Source of the DNA: DMER64 sp049652385
GTDB taxonomy: Bacteria > Bacteroidota > Bacteroidia > Bacteroidales > UBA932
Assembly (NCBI GenBank): GCA_049652385.1
Contig: JBASDX010000008.1
Location: forward strand, 1-64,000
Length of the DNA stretch: 64,000 nt
Reading direction: 5' to 3'
This document shows positions 1 to 8,749 of this stretch, one piece after another. Made by a program: the position numbers and the translations under genes. How positions within the stretch are numbered: position 1 is the stretch's first letter; each line of letters opens with the position of its first letter. The notes under the pieces were generated by a model. That model did not search any database. It saw nothing but the letters and a program-made list of their open reading frames with translations, and was not told where the DNA came from.

Positions 1-14
1 GAGACTGTCTGCTA

Positions 15-198
15 GTTAATGCCTCGGCACAAAAACGGTTACTTACTACCTCCCCCGAAAAAAGCGGAAAACGGCCCCTTTTGTCAGAGGGTAATAAGTG
101 CCACAAAATGGCGTAGTGCTGTAACCGGGTGGAATTCTGTGTGTTAACGCCTCAGCCCAGAAACAGCTACTTACCACCTCGCCCAGAAAAAGAGAAAA
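15..198. repeat. imperfect direct repeat, two copies about 56 nt long, offset 128 nt
   Basis: Copy 1 spans about 15-70 and copy 2 about 143-198. Both begin GTTAA(T/C)GCCTC(G/A)GC, continue with an A-rich block, and share (G/C)TTACTTAC/CTACTTAC followed by (T/C)ACCTC and an A-rich end. Most positions agree by eye. The segment after copy 1 (71-142) is not repeated after copy 2, where the polypurine run begins. The first copy lies close to the window edge, so more copies may exist to the left. Confidence 0.7.
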
Positions 199-255
199 AG
201 AAGGAAAGAGAGAGGAGAGAAGAGAGAAGAGAGAAAGAAAGGAAAAGGAGGAAAG
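185..255 (+). repeat. 71-nt homopurine tract
   Basis: Every base from 185 to 255 is A or G on the plus strand, rich in GAGA and GAAA units with rough mirror symmetry. Such tracts can slip during replication and can form triplex (H-) DNA. It lies 95 nt upstream of the SulP start codon, so its length could affect expression; that role is inferred. Confidence 0.85.
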
Positions 256-349
256 TAACCGAAGTTTTTAAATATCAGAATAATTGGATATTTTAGCGCC
301 TTCAATTTTGAGGTAGTAAGAAGAATATTCACAGCAGCAAATTCCGGAA

Positions 350-2161
350 ATGGGTAAGAAGAGAATCACCAAAGATGCCGTAGTAGAAAAACTGCGCAAT
401 TACAATTTTGCATTTAAGCCGGTCCTATGGTCGTGTATGAAGGATTATTCCAGGGAGAAATTCCTGAAAGATTTAATGGCCGGTATTATCGTAGGTATTG
501 TGGCTTTGCCGTTGGCTATTGCTTTTGGGATAGCCTCGGGGGTTAGTCCCGAGAAAGGGTTGATTACGGCCATCATCGGTGGATTTATTGTATCGTTCCT
601 GGGAGGATCTACCGTACAAATTGGAGGACCTACGGGGGCTTTCATCGTTATTGTATACGGTATTATTCAGACGTATGGACCGGAAGGGCTGGCGGTGGCT
701 ACGCTCATGGCGGGGGTGTTGCTGGTACTGATGGGCGTGTTCAAGCTGGGCAGTGTCATAAAATTTATTCCGTATCCTATTGTGGTAGGCTTTACGAGCG
801 GTATTGCAGTGACCATTTTTTCTACCCAGATAAAAGATTTGTTTGGGATGCAGATAGAAAATGTTCCGGCAGACTTTATCTCTAAATGGGGAACGTATGT
901 AACCCATATAAATACTACCAGTATTTTATCATTGGTCATAGGGTTGCTGAGTATTGCCATCATTGTGTATACACCCAGGTTGACAAAGAAAATTCCCGGG
1001 TCTTTGGTGGCTATCATAGTGATGACGGTAGTGGTTTACTTTTACCGGCGTTTTACAGGAGATGTGTCTATAGAAACGATTGGTGACCGCTTCACCTTGG
1101 CGGCTTCTTTGCCTGCGCCGGAAAAACTATCTCTTTCTGCCGGTACCATAACGCAGTTGTTGTCTCCGGCTTTTACCATAGCCATGCTGGGAGCCATAGA
1201 GTCGCTGCTTTCTGCTACGGTGGCTGATGGGGTGATGGGAACCAAGCACAATTCCAATACGGAGTTGATTGCACAGGGAGCGGCTAATATCATAGTGCCG
1301 ATTTTTGGAGGGATACCCGTTACGGGAGCCATTGCCCGCACCATGGCCAATATCAATAACGGCGGTAAAACACCGGTAGCCGGAATCATTCACGCCGTAG
1401 TTCTGTTGCTCATCTTATTGTTTTTGGGACCACTGACTACGCATATTCCCATGGCATGTTTGGCCGGAGTGTTGGTGATAGTGGCATACAACATGAGCGA
1501 ATGGAGAACGTTTTTGTCTTTGCTCAAAAATCCCAAGAGCGATGTAGCCGTGCTGTTGACAACGTTCTTTTTGACGGTCTTCTTTGATTTGACCGTAGCT
1601 ATTCAATTGGGTTTGCTTCTGGCCATGTTCTTGTTTATGAGACGCGTGATAGAAACCTCTCACATATCGGTTTTACGGGACGAGGTGGACCTGAGTCACG
1701 AGAGTGACGTACACGGAAAAGAAGAAATACTGGTGCTGCCAAAAGGTGTGGAAGTATATGAAATCGATGGACCGTTCTTTTTTGGTATTGCCAGTAAGTT
1801 TGACGAAAAGGCCAAGCAATTTGGAGGAAAACCGAGGGTCCGGATTATCCGCATGCGCAAAGTACCTTTTATGGATTCTACGGGGTTGCATAACCTGCAG
1901 AACTTTTATCGTATGTCCAAGAAGGAAGGCATTCAGATTGTGCTTTCCGGTGTAAACAAAAAAGTACACAAGGTAATGGACAAGAGCGGGTTTTCCGACA
2001 AAATAGGGCAAGACAATATCTGCAGCCATATAGATTTTGCTCTGGAAAGAGCCAACGAATTGTTGGCACTACCCGTGCCGGACAAGCATAAGAGTGTGCG
2101 CACTCGCAAAAAAGAAGAAGCCGCTGCATTATCGGCTTCCGGTCCGGAGGATAGCCACTAG
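350..2161 (+). CDS. SulP family inorganic anion transporter with C-terminal STAS domain
   Basis: This 603-aa inner-membrane protein is a SLC26/SulP-type transporter, probably for sulfate, bicarbonate or another small anion. After a charged N-terminus of about 45 residues there is a long hydrophobic region with the family features GIVALPLAIAFGIASG and QIGGPTGAF, then a cytosolic STAS domain from about residue 460 with the signature MDSTGLHNL near residues 508-516. The length is normal for the family. The substrate cannot be told from sequence; no sulfate-assimilation or carbonic-anhydrase genes are adjacent. The start is the ATG at 350, since the conserved SulP N-terminal region follows. Its TAG stop shares a CTAG tetramer with the stop of the convergent C69 peptidase gene. 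Confidence 0.93.
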   Translation: MGKKRITKDAVVEKLRNYNFAFKPVLWSCMKDYSREKFLKDLMAGIIVGIVALPLAIAFGIASGVSPEKGLITAIIGGFIVSFLGGSTVQIGGPTGAFIVIVYGIIQTYGPEGLAVATLMAGVLLVLMGVFKLGSVIKFIPYPIVVGFTSGIAVTIFSTQIKDLFGMQIENVPADFISKWGTYVTHINTTSILSLVIGLLSIAIIVYTPRLTKKIPGSLVAIIVMTVVVYFYRRFTGDVSIETIGDRFTLAASLPAPEKLSLSAGTITQLLSPAFTIAMLGAIESLLSATVADGVMGTKHNSNTELIAQGAANIIVPIFGGIPVTGAIARTMANINNGGKTPVAGIIHAVVLLLILLFLGPLTTHIPMACLAGVLVIVAYNMSEWRTFLSLLKNPKSDVAVLLTTFFLTVFFDLTVAIQLGLLLAMFLFMRRVIETSHISVLRDEVDLSHESDVHGKEEILVLPKGVEVYEIDGPFFFGIASKFDEKAKQFGGKPRVRIIRMRKVPFMDSTGLHNLQNFYRMSKKEGIQIVLSGVNKKVHKVMDKSGFSDKIGQDNICSHIDFALERANELLALPVPDKHKSVRTRKKEEAAALSASGPEDSH

Positions 2162-3831
2162 GGCATCAGCAGTCTTTTGCCTGTATCTTTTACTACAGCT
2201 TCTTGCCAGCGTTTGTCGTAACCGCCGTATACAGGGGCCGGTGGTATGGAATCGGAGTGGCCGTTAGTCATAAAACTGCCGTCAGGGTTCTGGCGTTTGA
2301 TATTGCCGTCAATATATTTTACCAGCAGATAGATATCCAGTTCCTGCCAGCGTTTGAACAAATCAGTGGCCGTGCGTAGTGAATAATCGGTCAGAAATCG
2401 ACGCGCATCGGCAGGGTCTTTCTCCCACAAGGACAGGGCTTGCCGATCAATCTCGGGTATTTCTTCCAGGCGGGCGTATTCGTGAGCATCCAGCACTTCC
2501 CGTACCTCGGCCCCAATCTGGTTGTACCGCAAATATGCAAAGTGGGCTATGCGGTTGCAGAGCCAGAACATGGAATAGGGGGAATACTGTACCATGGAGG
2601 CACCTTGCCCCAGGGCGTAATGGGGCGAGACTTCCAGAGAGGAGCTGTAGATGGGGGTTAAGGGCGAGGTACCGGCGTCGTCCACCGCAAACCAGAAGAT
2701 ACCGCCTATGTGGTTGGGCAGTCCGCCCCGGGCCTGACCTACAAACCAAAAGCCTGTCTGTTGCGTGACGATGGCCCTTTCGTTCAGGTACGTCTTACCG
2801 TCTACCTCAAACGACATGGGGCGCCAGCGGTAGGGAAGGGCGTGGCCTCCGGCTCCGATGTCGCAGGTCATATCCATGGGGGTATCGTCGTAGTGATCGC
2901 GCATCATATCGGCTACTTGCTTGAGGGTAAGTTTTTCTTTGGCTTTCACGTACAGAGGCAGGGGGCGGCTTAAGTCGTGTCCCAGGGCGTACGGAAGATA
3001 GGGAGTCATGTCTTCGGCTCCGTGTTTGTTGAAAAAAGCCCAAACACGGGCATCACAGGCACGAACGGTAGATCCGTCGGCCGGTCCGTATGTGTCGGCA
3101 AAGCTAAAGAGTTGGTCGGGGCCTTCATAAAGCCCTTCTTCTCGCGCATGAGAGATGACATCGGGTGCGTAGAGGCAGTTATCCGGGTCATCCAGAGGGA
3201 AGGTGCGGATGCGAGCCTGGTTGGCATGGGCGCTGATGGTCCCGTCGGGAAGGCGAATGGCTACCCAGACGATGCCTTTGTTCAGGTTCTTTCCGTTTTC
3301 CATGCGAGGGGCTTTGGCAATGACATCCATAAACCACACCTCGTTGGGGTCGGCAAAGGAAATGGATTCACCGGAAGAGGCGTATCCGTATTCATTGGCC
3401 AATTGCGTAAAAACCTCTATGGCCTGGCGTGCCGTACGGGCTCGCTGCAGGCTGATGTACATGAGAGAGCCGTAATCTACCAAACCGTCGGGATCCCGGT
3501 GGGAAGGCAGGCCTCCCCAGGTGCTTTCGCCAATAATGACCTGGTGCTCGTTCATGTTGCCCACCACGGAATACGTTTCCTGTGCTTGCGCAATTTTACC
3601 CAAATAGCGGTGCGTGCCCCATTCGTATACGTCCATAAGGGTGCCTTTGGGGTAGAGAGCAGCCGGGTAAAAGGCCAGGCAGCCGTACCGTGTATGTGAA
3701 TCCGCGGCGTAGGTAACCATAGAGGATCCATCTGCCGAGGCGCTTTTGGTGACCATAAGGTTGGTGCAAGAATAAGCTTGCTGTATGCTTGCCGATAGCA
3801 GCAGGGAAAAGAGAAAAATACGTAGTTTCAT
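2158..3831 (-). CDS. C69 (U34) family peptidase/dipeptidase, secreted
   Basis: This 557-aa protein resembles peptidase family C69 (dipeptidase A type, Ntn hydrolases). Residues 1-21 are a signal peptide ending AYS, and the next residue, Cys22, begins the family start CTNLMVTKSASADGS. In this family that cysteine becomes the N-terminal nucleophile after processing. The GDGS-like element (here ADGS), the EYGYASSGESISFADPNE stretch and an EVWFMD motif fit the family, as does the length. It probably acts in the periplasm on di- or short peptides. It follows locus A susD on the same strand, but a terminator at 3844-3872 separates them, so it is probably its own unit. Its stop overlaps that of the SulP gene. 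Confidence 0.92.
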   Translation of the reverse strand: MKLRIFLFSLLLSASIQQAYSCTNLMVTKSASADGSSMVTYAADSHTRYGCLAFYPAALYPKGTLMDVYEWGTHRYLGKIAQAQETYSVVGNMNEHQVIIGESTWGGLPSHRDPDGLVDYGSLMYISLQRARTARQAIEVFTQLANEYGYASSGESISFADPNEVWFMDVIAKAPRMENGKNLNKGIVWVAIRLPDGTISAHANQARIRTFPLDDPDNCLYAPDVISHAREEGLYEGPDQLFSFADTYGPADGSTVRACDARVWAFFNKHGAEDMTPYLPYALGHDLSRPLPLYVKAKEKLTLKQVADMMRDHYDDTPMDMTCDIGAGGHALPYRWRPMSFEVDGKTYLNERAIVTQQTGFWFVGQARGGLPNHIGGIFWFAVDDAGTSPLTPIYSSSLEVSPHYALGQGASMVQYSPYSMFWLCNRIAHFAYLRYNQIGAEVREVLDAHEYARLEEIPEIDRQALSLWEKDPADARRFLTDYSLRTATDLFKRWQELDIYLLVKYIDGNIKRQNPDGSFMTNGHSDSIPPAPVYGGYDKRWQEAVVKDTGKRLLMP

Positions 3832-3843
3832 GGGTGCAAAGAT

Positions 3844-3872
3844 AAAAAAAAGAGGCCTTGGTTAGGGCCTCT
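3844..3872 (-). terminator. intrinsic terminator after locus A susCD
   Basis: AGAGGCC (3851-3857) pairs with GGCCTCT (3866-3872) around an 8-nt loop. On the minus strand the stem is followed by seven T residues (3850-3844). It lies 23 nt beyond the susD stop, ends the leftward susCD transcript, and sits directly upstream of the C69 peptidase gene. Confidence 0.85.
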
Positions 3873-3894
3873 TTGCAGATAAGGGGAACATATA

Positions 3895-5490
3895 TTAGTA
3901 ACCCGGATTCTGGTCTTCGTCTGAAATCATGTTGTTGGAATCGATTTCTGTTTGTGGGAACGGTAACAACATGGCTTTTGTAACAAATTCCATAGTCTCC
4001 GGATACTGAATATCGCTGTATGAAGAACTGGCTGCTTTGAAATTGTTCGTAGGATGAGCATTGTGCTTCTTGATGTACGATAATAAATATTCAGGACCTC
4101 TTCTGCGCAGGTCGTAGAATTCGTGTTGCTCGCCTAGTAATTCAAAACGTCTTTCCTGCATTATCCTTTCTCTAAACTCTTCCTTGGACATGCCGCTCCA
4201 GTTGGCCGGTTCTGCTGCCGGCGGTGTGGCACAATTGCGTGCTCGTTGCATAACTTCATTTACATACGCGTATGCACCTGCCGGTCCGTTTACTTCGTTT
4301 TCTGCTTCTGCAAGCAAGAGCAATAAATCTGCATAGCGGTAATAAATGAAATTGGCGGTAGATCCGCTGGCTGTATACGTTTTGTCCAAAAATTTCAAAA
4401 TGTAAGGGAAAGATTCTTTGGCTTTATTTGAGGAAGAGGCTTTTGGGTCAACATCAGGATAGGTTATGACTGTTTTGGAACCATCACGCGATTTGTAGCT
4501 GTGGTGGATGAAAGTAAGATCAAGTCTGGGATCTCCGGGGTATTGCGCCACAAAACTATCGTATAAATATTTTGTAGGACGGATTCTTCCGTAGGGATCT
4601 GCTGTAGCAAACGGTGTATGGTTGCTATTGGCAGGGGCGATCATACGTGTCCAATAATTGGCTCTGCCGCCTGCGTTTGTCAGCTGGAATTCTATAATGG
4701 CTTCGTTTGTGTTTCTGTTGGTCACATCGTACAGTTCCTGAAGGGGGACAAGCCGGTATTTACCATAGGCCTTTTTCCCCTCGTCCAGTGCCATTTTCCA
4801 ATAGGGAGAACCGCTGTCATTTCCGGCAAGGGTTATATACACTTTGGCCAATAAAGCAGCCGCAGCGTATTTGGAAGGACGTCCTTTAACGGGGTTAATT
4901 TCCGGCAACAGCGTTTGTGCTTTTTTAAGATCGTCTATGATGACTTCATAAATTTCTTCCGTCTTGGCACGAGGCATATGTACTGTTTCTGTAGTAGTAG
5001 GTGTTGTACGTAAAGGAACACCGCCAACCAGCCGGACCAGGTTAAAATAACAGATGGCCCGCATCACACGAGATTCTCCCTCTACCCGGTCTTTTACCTC
5101 TTGGGAAGCTCCGCCTTGTTGCACTTTTGCAATTACACTGTTGCTTCTGACAATAGCCGTATAAATGGCTTCGTAGGTATTGTTCAGGTATTTGTTAGAC
5201 GGAAGGGCTTCCATCTTCAGTATATCTTTCGATGAAGAGTGGTTGGTAAAGAGTCCTCCGGAAGATGCAGACACCAGATTGGGATAACCGGATGGAAAAT
5301 ATTCGTAATCGCACATGCCTGCATATACACCGGCTAAAGCCGATTCACTTCCACCGTCTGTTTCATAAACTACTTGATCAGACAGAAAAGAAGAGGTGTC
5401 TTCTTCCAGGAAGCCTTCACACGATAGAAGAACTAAGCCGGTCAAACCTGCAAGAAAACATCTGAGTGTGTTTTTATATATAGTATTCAT
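3895..5490 (-). CDS. SusD/RagB family nutrient-binding outer-membrane lipoprotein (locus A)
   Basis: About 531 aa from the ATG at 5490. An in-frame ATG at 5502 overlaps the susC stop (TAATG) and would add four residues. The start at 5490 puts the signal peptide (MNTIYKNTL...) and lipobox LLSC at standard spacing. SusD proteins are surface lipoproteins that cap a SusC barrel and bind the ligand. The C-terminal region has the typical YRYADLLLLLAEAENEV segment and the (Q)ERRFELLGEQHEFYDLRR motif of SusD/RagB. It is directly downstream of its SusC partner and ends at the terminator at 3844. No glycoside hydrolase is adjacent, so the ligand may be a peptide, glycan or other polymer. Confidence 0.95.
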   Translation of the reverse strand: MNTIYKNTLRCFLAGLTGLVLLSCEGFLEEDTSSFLSDQVVYETDGGSESALAGVYAGMCDYEYFPSGYPNLVSASSGGLFTNHSSSKDILKMEALPSNKYLNNTYEAIYTAIVRSNSVIAKVQQGGASQEVKDRVEGESRVMRAICYFNLVRLVGGVPLRTTPTTTETVHMPRAKTEEIYEVIIDDLKKAQTLLPEINPVKGRPSKYAAAALLAKVYITLAGNDSGSPYWKMALDEGKKAYGKYRLVPLQELYDVTNRNTNEAIIEFQLTNAGGRANYWTRMIAPANSNHTPFATADPYGRIRPTKYLYDSFVAQYPGDPRLDLTFIHHSYKSRDGSKTVITYPDVDPKASSSNKAKESFPYILKFLDKTYTASGSTANFIYYRYADLLLLLAEAENEVNGPAGAYAYVNEVMQRARNCATPPAAEPANWSGMSKEEFRERIMQERRFELLGEQHEFYDLRRRGPEYLLSYIKKHNAHPTNNFKAASSSYSDIQYPETMEFVTKAMLLPFPQTEIDSNNMISDEDQNPGY

Positions 5491-5501
5491 TGTCGTTATC
5501 A

Positions 5502-8500
5502 TTAAAAGGTTAGTGAAAGACCAAAGGAAAACGAGCGTGTTGTGGGATATCCGCCAAAGTCAATCCCTATGCGGGTTGGGTCGTTAGAGAAACTGTTGAC
5601 TTCCGGATTATAACCGCTGTATTTAGTGAGGGTAAACAAATTATGCGCTGAGAAGGAAAGGTCGATAGATTGGAGCCATCCAATTTTTTTAAAAGGAATG
5701 TTGTAAGCCAGAGTAAGTGACCCCAATCTGAAGAAACTGCCGTCTTCAATAAAGCGATCGGACACCTCCTGGAAACGGTAGCCGATTCTGGGATAGGTAT
5801 TGCCGGGAGCGTCGGACCGCCATGCTTGTTCATATGCAACACGACGGATGTTGTTGGAGGTATGCGTGCTCGTTTCCTTTATCAGGTTGGCGTTCAACAC
5901 ATCGTTACCATATACCCCATAGAAAAACATGTTTAGACTTAATTTTTTATAAGTAAAAGTAGTATTCAGACCGTAGGTGAAATCCGGGTTGGGGTCACCA
6001 ATAATGACTTTATCTAAAGCGTTGATATCATTATCACCGTTTTGGTCTACAAAACGTACGTCTCCTGCTTTTCTGGGCGTACCGGAATAGGAATGACCTT
6101 CTGCTTCTTCATCAGATTGGTATATGCCGTTTGTTTGATATCCCCAGAACAAACCAATGGGATATCCTTCAATGAAGATATTAGGTGCTGTTGCCAAATC
6201 TGATGAACTGGCAATGTTGCTTCCTATATATGCAACCATTTCTTGTGTTCCAAAAATGGAAGGATTCAGTCCCAGGTAAAGGATTTTATTTCTGTTAATG
6301 GAAATATTACCACCAATATTCCAGCTGAAATCTTTGGTATTTATAACATATCCGTCTAAACTGAATTCCAGACCCCTGTTGGACATAGAACCCAGATTGA
6401 CGGCGATGGTTTTAAAACCCGACGACAACGGAGCATCTACTTCTTGCAACATACCATCGGTGATTTTATAATACGCATCTGCGGAGAAATTAATCCGGTT
6501 ATCAAACAAACTGATGTCCAGACCTACGTTCGTTTGTTCTGTGGTTTCCCACATAAGGGCTGTGTTGGCAAGGGAGCCCAGATACATGGCAACCATAACA
6601 CCTGCTTCCGGAGTCCCGTAATATCCGTTGGTGTATACGTCTTTTGTGAAGAAAGGATCTATTGCCTGGTTTCCTGTTTGTCCCCATCCGGCTCTCAGTT
6701 TCAAATGATTAATGGCTTTCACCTGGGACATGAAAGACTCTTTGTCTATCCGCCATGCTCCTGCAACCGATGAAAAGAAACTAAACCTGTTTTCTTTTGC
6801 AAAACGGCTGCTGCCATCCAGGCGGCCCGTCAAAGTGAGCAGATACCTGTCTTTGTACGAATAATTAAGCCTGCTCAGACCGGAGAAGATTTGATAGTTG
6901 TAGTAATCTGCTTTGTTGGGAAAAGAGTTGTCTCCATAGCCCATGCCATAGATGCCCAATGCTTCTGTAAAGAAGTTTTCATTGACCATCCTGTATTGTT
7001 TACTTGTTTTGTAATCGTAGGTAACACCAACGGTACCGTTAATATGATGGCCGCCAAAAGATTTGTTGAAGAACAACATGGCTTCTGTGTTGATGCTTTC
7101 GGTTTGTAACAAAGCAATACCCAATTGTCCGTTAGCCGTTGCACCGGTATATGTTTTTTTCCCGTACCATCTGGCTCTTTCTTTATTCCTGTTGTCGTAA
7201 CCTCCAAACACCCGGAACGTCAGCGCATCACTGATTTTGTAATCCAAGGATAGTGATGCCACATTTCTAAACTCGGTACTTTTGTCCACATAATCCGTAA
7301 TCCACGCTTCCGGCGAATATTTGTATTCGTCTTCCAAATCATCCAACGATTGCAAAGGCGGTTGTGTTATCATTTGGCGTATCATACTTGTATTCAAGCC
7401 CCCGGTGTTATCCGTACCGGTTGTCATATCATTTATGCGGCGGAGCGTATTGTAGCGGGCTGTTAATTTGAGTTTGGAAGTTAAATCATATGATACGTTT
7501 GCTCTTAAATCTAATTGGTTGAGACCTGTGGTTCTTACGATACCGGCATTTTGCAAATAACCACCGGCAATGAAATAATTAGATTTGTTAGTCCTGCCCG
7601 AGGCAGAAAGCCTGTATTGCTGACTAAAAGAATTTCTGGTAAGATACCTTTGCCAATCTGTGAACTTCAAAGCAGAGACATCGTCGTAATGAGGGCCACT
7701 GCTTTTCTGGTTGATGTATGTTACATATTCTTCGCCCGATAGTACGGGGATGTATTTATATATGGTACCTACATCCATCAAGGAGCTGAACGTAATCCGG
7801 GCTTTGTCGGTGGTCCCCTTTTTGGTGGTAATCAATACAACACCATTGGTACCTCTTGATCCGTAGATAGCTGTGGCAGAGGCGTCTTTAAGAATTTCAA
7901 TGCTTTCAATATCCTGAGGGTTGATGGAGGTCAACCCGTTTTGTACCTCTTGTCGTGTGCTGGAACCTTGTGTTCCTCCACTCATGGTACTACCCACATC
8001 TTCCAGTGCGGATTCCATAATTACACCATCCACCACATACAAAGGTTCTGCATTGCCGTTAAGGGTGGCCGTACCACGGATACGAACGTTAATAGCCCCG
8101 CCCGGAGCAGAGTTACCGGCTGTAACATGCACTCCGGCCGCTTTTCCTCTGAGCAGTACATCCGGAGAGGAGAACAACGCCGACTGGTCTTTATCCAATT
8201 TGACGGAAGCAACAGAACCGGTAAGGTCGCTTCTTTTGACGGCTCCGTATCCGATGACCACGATTTCATCCAACCGTTGCGAGTCTTCTTCTAGAATAAC
8301 ATTGATAACAGATCTGCCTTCTATAGGCAGAACCTGGGTTCTTAAACCAATAGAAACAAATTCTATTTCGGTAGCATGAGCGGGTGCTGTTATGGAATAG
8401 GAACCATCCAGATTTGTTGCGGTTGCCACATTTGTTTTACTTATACGGACCGTAACGCCGGGAATAGGTATTCCCTCCACATCATACACAACGCCTTTTA

Positions 8501-8570
8501 CTTGATACTGTGCCAGTAAAGAAATGTTACAGGCTAGTAGGAAAAGGAGAGAAAAGAAATATTTTTTCAT
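5502..8570 (-). CDS. SusC/RagA family TonB-dependent outer-membrane transporter without STN domain (locus A)
   Basis: This 1022-aa beta-barrel receptor imports ligand captured by the SusD protein, powered by TonB. Signal peptide about 1-20 (cleavage after LLA), a carboxypeptidase-regulatory-like domain about 22-105 starting VKGVVYDVEG, the SusC motif DEIVVIGYGAVKRSDLTGSV, a plug domain with LYVVDGV and SIEILKDASATAIYGSRGTNGVV, then the barrel ending in Phe (SFGLSLTF). There is no STN signalling domain, unlike the other two SusC proteins here, which agrees with control by the adjacent hybrid two-component regulator rather than an ECF sigma factor. It is divergent from that regulator across 179 nt and overlaps the susD reading frame by at most a few nucleotides. 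Confidence 0.96.
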   Translation of the reverse strand: MKKYFFSLLFLLACNISLLAQYQVKGVVYDVEGIPIPGVTVRISKTNVATATNLDGSYSITAPAHATEIEFVSIGLRTQVLPIEGRSVINVILEEDSQRLDEIVVIGYGAVKRSDLTGSVASVKLDKDQSALFSSPDVLLRGKAAGVHVTAGNSAPGGAINVRIRGTATLNGNAEPLYVVDGVIMESALEDVGSTMSGGTQGSSTRQEVQNGLTSINPQDIESIEILKDASATAIYGSRGTNGVVLITTKKGTTDKARITFSSLMDVGTIYKYIPVLSGEEYVTYINQKSSGPHYDDVSALKFTDWQRYLTRNSFSQQYRLSASGRTNKSNYFIAGGYLQNAGIVRTTGLNQLDLRANVSYDLTSKLKLTARYNTLRRINDMTTGTDNTGGLNTSMIRQMITQPPLQSLDDLEDEYKYSPEAWITDYVDKSTEFRNVASLSLDYKISDALTFRVFGGYDNRNKERARWYGKKTYTGATANGQLGIALLQTESINTEAMLFFNKSFGGHHINGTVGVTYDYKTSKQYRMVNENFFTEALGIYGMGYGDNSFPNKADYYNYQIFSGLSRLNYSYKDRYLLTLTGRLDGSSRFAKENRFSFFSSVAGAWRIDKESFMSQVKAINHLKLRAGWGQTGNQAIDPFFTKDVYTNGYYGTPEAGVMVAMYLGSLANTALMWETTEQTNVGLDISLFDNRINFSADAYYKITDGMLQEVDAPLSSGFKTIAVNLGSMSNRGLEFSLDGYVINTKDFSWNIGGNISINRNKILYLGLNPSIFGTQEMVAYIGSNIASSSDLATAPNIFIEGYPIGLFWGYQTNGIYQSDEEAEGHSYSGTPRKAGDVRFVDQNGDNDINALDKVIIGDPNPDFTYGLNTTFTYKKLSLNMFFYGVYGNDVLNANLIKETSTHTSNNIRRVAYEQAWRSDAPGNTYPRIGYRFQEVSDRFIEDGSFFRLGSLTLAYNIPFKKIGWLQSIDLSFSAHNLFTLTKYSGYNPEVNSFSNDPTRIGIDFGGYPTTRSFSFGLSLTF

Positions 8571-8749
8571 TGAATATAAGTTTGTGAAAGTTCTATGACA
8601 AAATAAATCATAACATCAAAGAAAGGATGTAAAAATCTTGTTAAGAAATAGGAATTTTTTGGATTTGCAAGAAAATTGTATTTCTATCCAAGATTTTTGC
8701 CCGTAGCTATTATAGATTTATCTTAATTTTGTTTTAAAATGGTACCGGT
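8571..8749. promoter_or_regulatory. divergent control region between locus A susC and the HTCS gene
   Basis: A TAATTTTG element (8724-8731) matches the Bacteroidota -7 consensus TAnnTTTG and lies 18 nt before the HTCS start codon. The nearest upstream TTTG (8696-8699) is 24 nt away, longer than the usual 19-21. An inverted repeat TTGGAT (8659-8664) / ATCCAA (8686-8691), spaced 21 nt, is a candidate regulator site. No equally good element was found for the susC direction. Confidence 0.4.

Larger units (their letters stand above)
1..349. other. non-coding stretch upstream of the SulP gene
   Basis: No credible gene is seen here. The stretch contains two imperfect direct-repeat copies (15-70 and 143-198), a pure purine run (185-255), and short motif copies in both orientations: CTTACTACCTC at 42-52, CTTACCACCTC at 170-180, GAGGGTAATAAG at 87-98 and GAGGTAGTAAG at 310-320. 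The last is the exact reverse complement of 42-52. No tRNA-like fold or clear promoter could be picked out. A promoter for the SulP gene must lie here or upstream, since that gene starts at 350. Confidence 0.7.

Noticed and set aside
1..349. CRISPR array
   Set aside because: There are only two imperfect copies, with an unmatched spacer of about 72 nt and no cas genes.
2977..3699. 240-codon plus-strand frame
   Set aside because: It lies wholly antisense to the C69 peptidase gene, which has clear family motifs.
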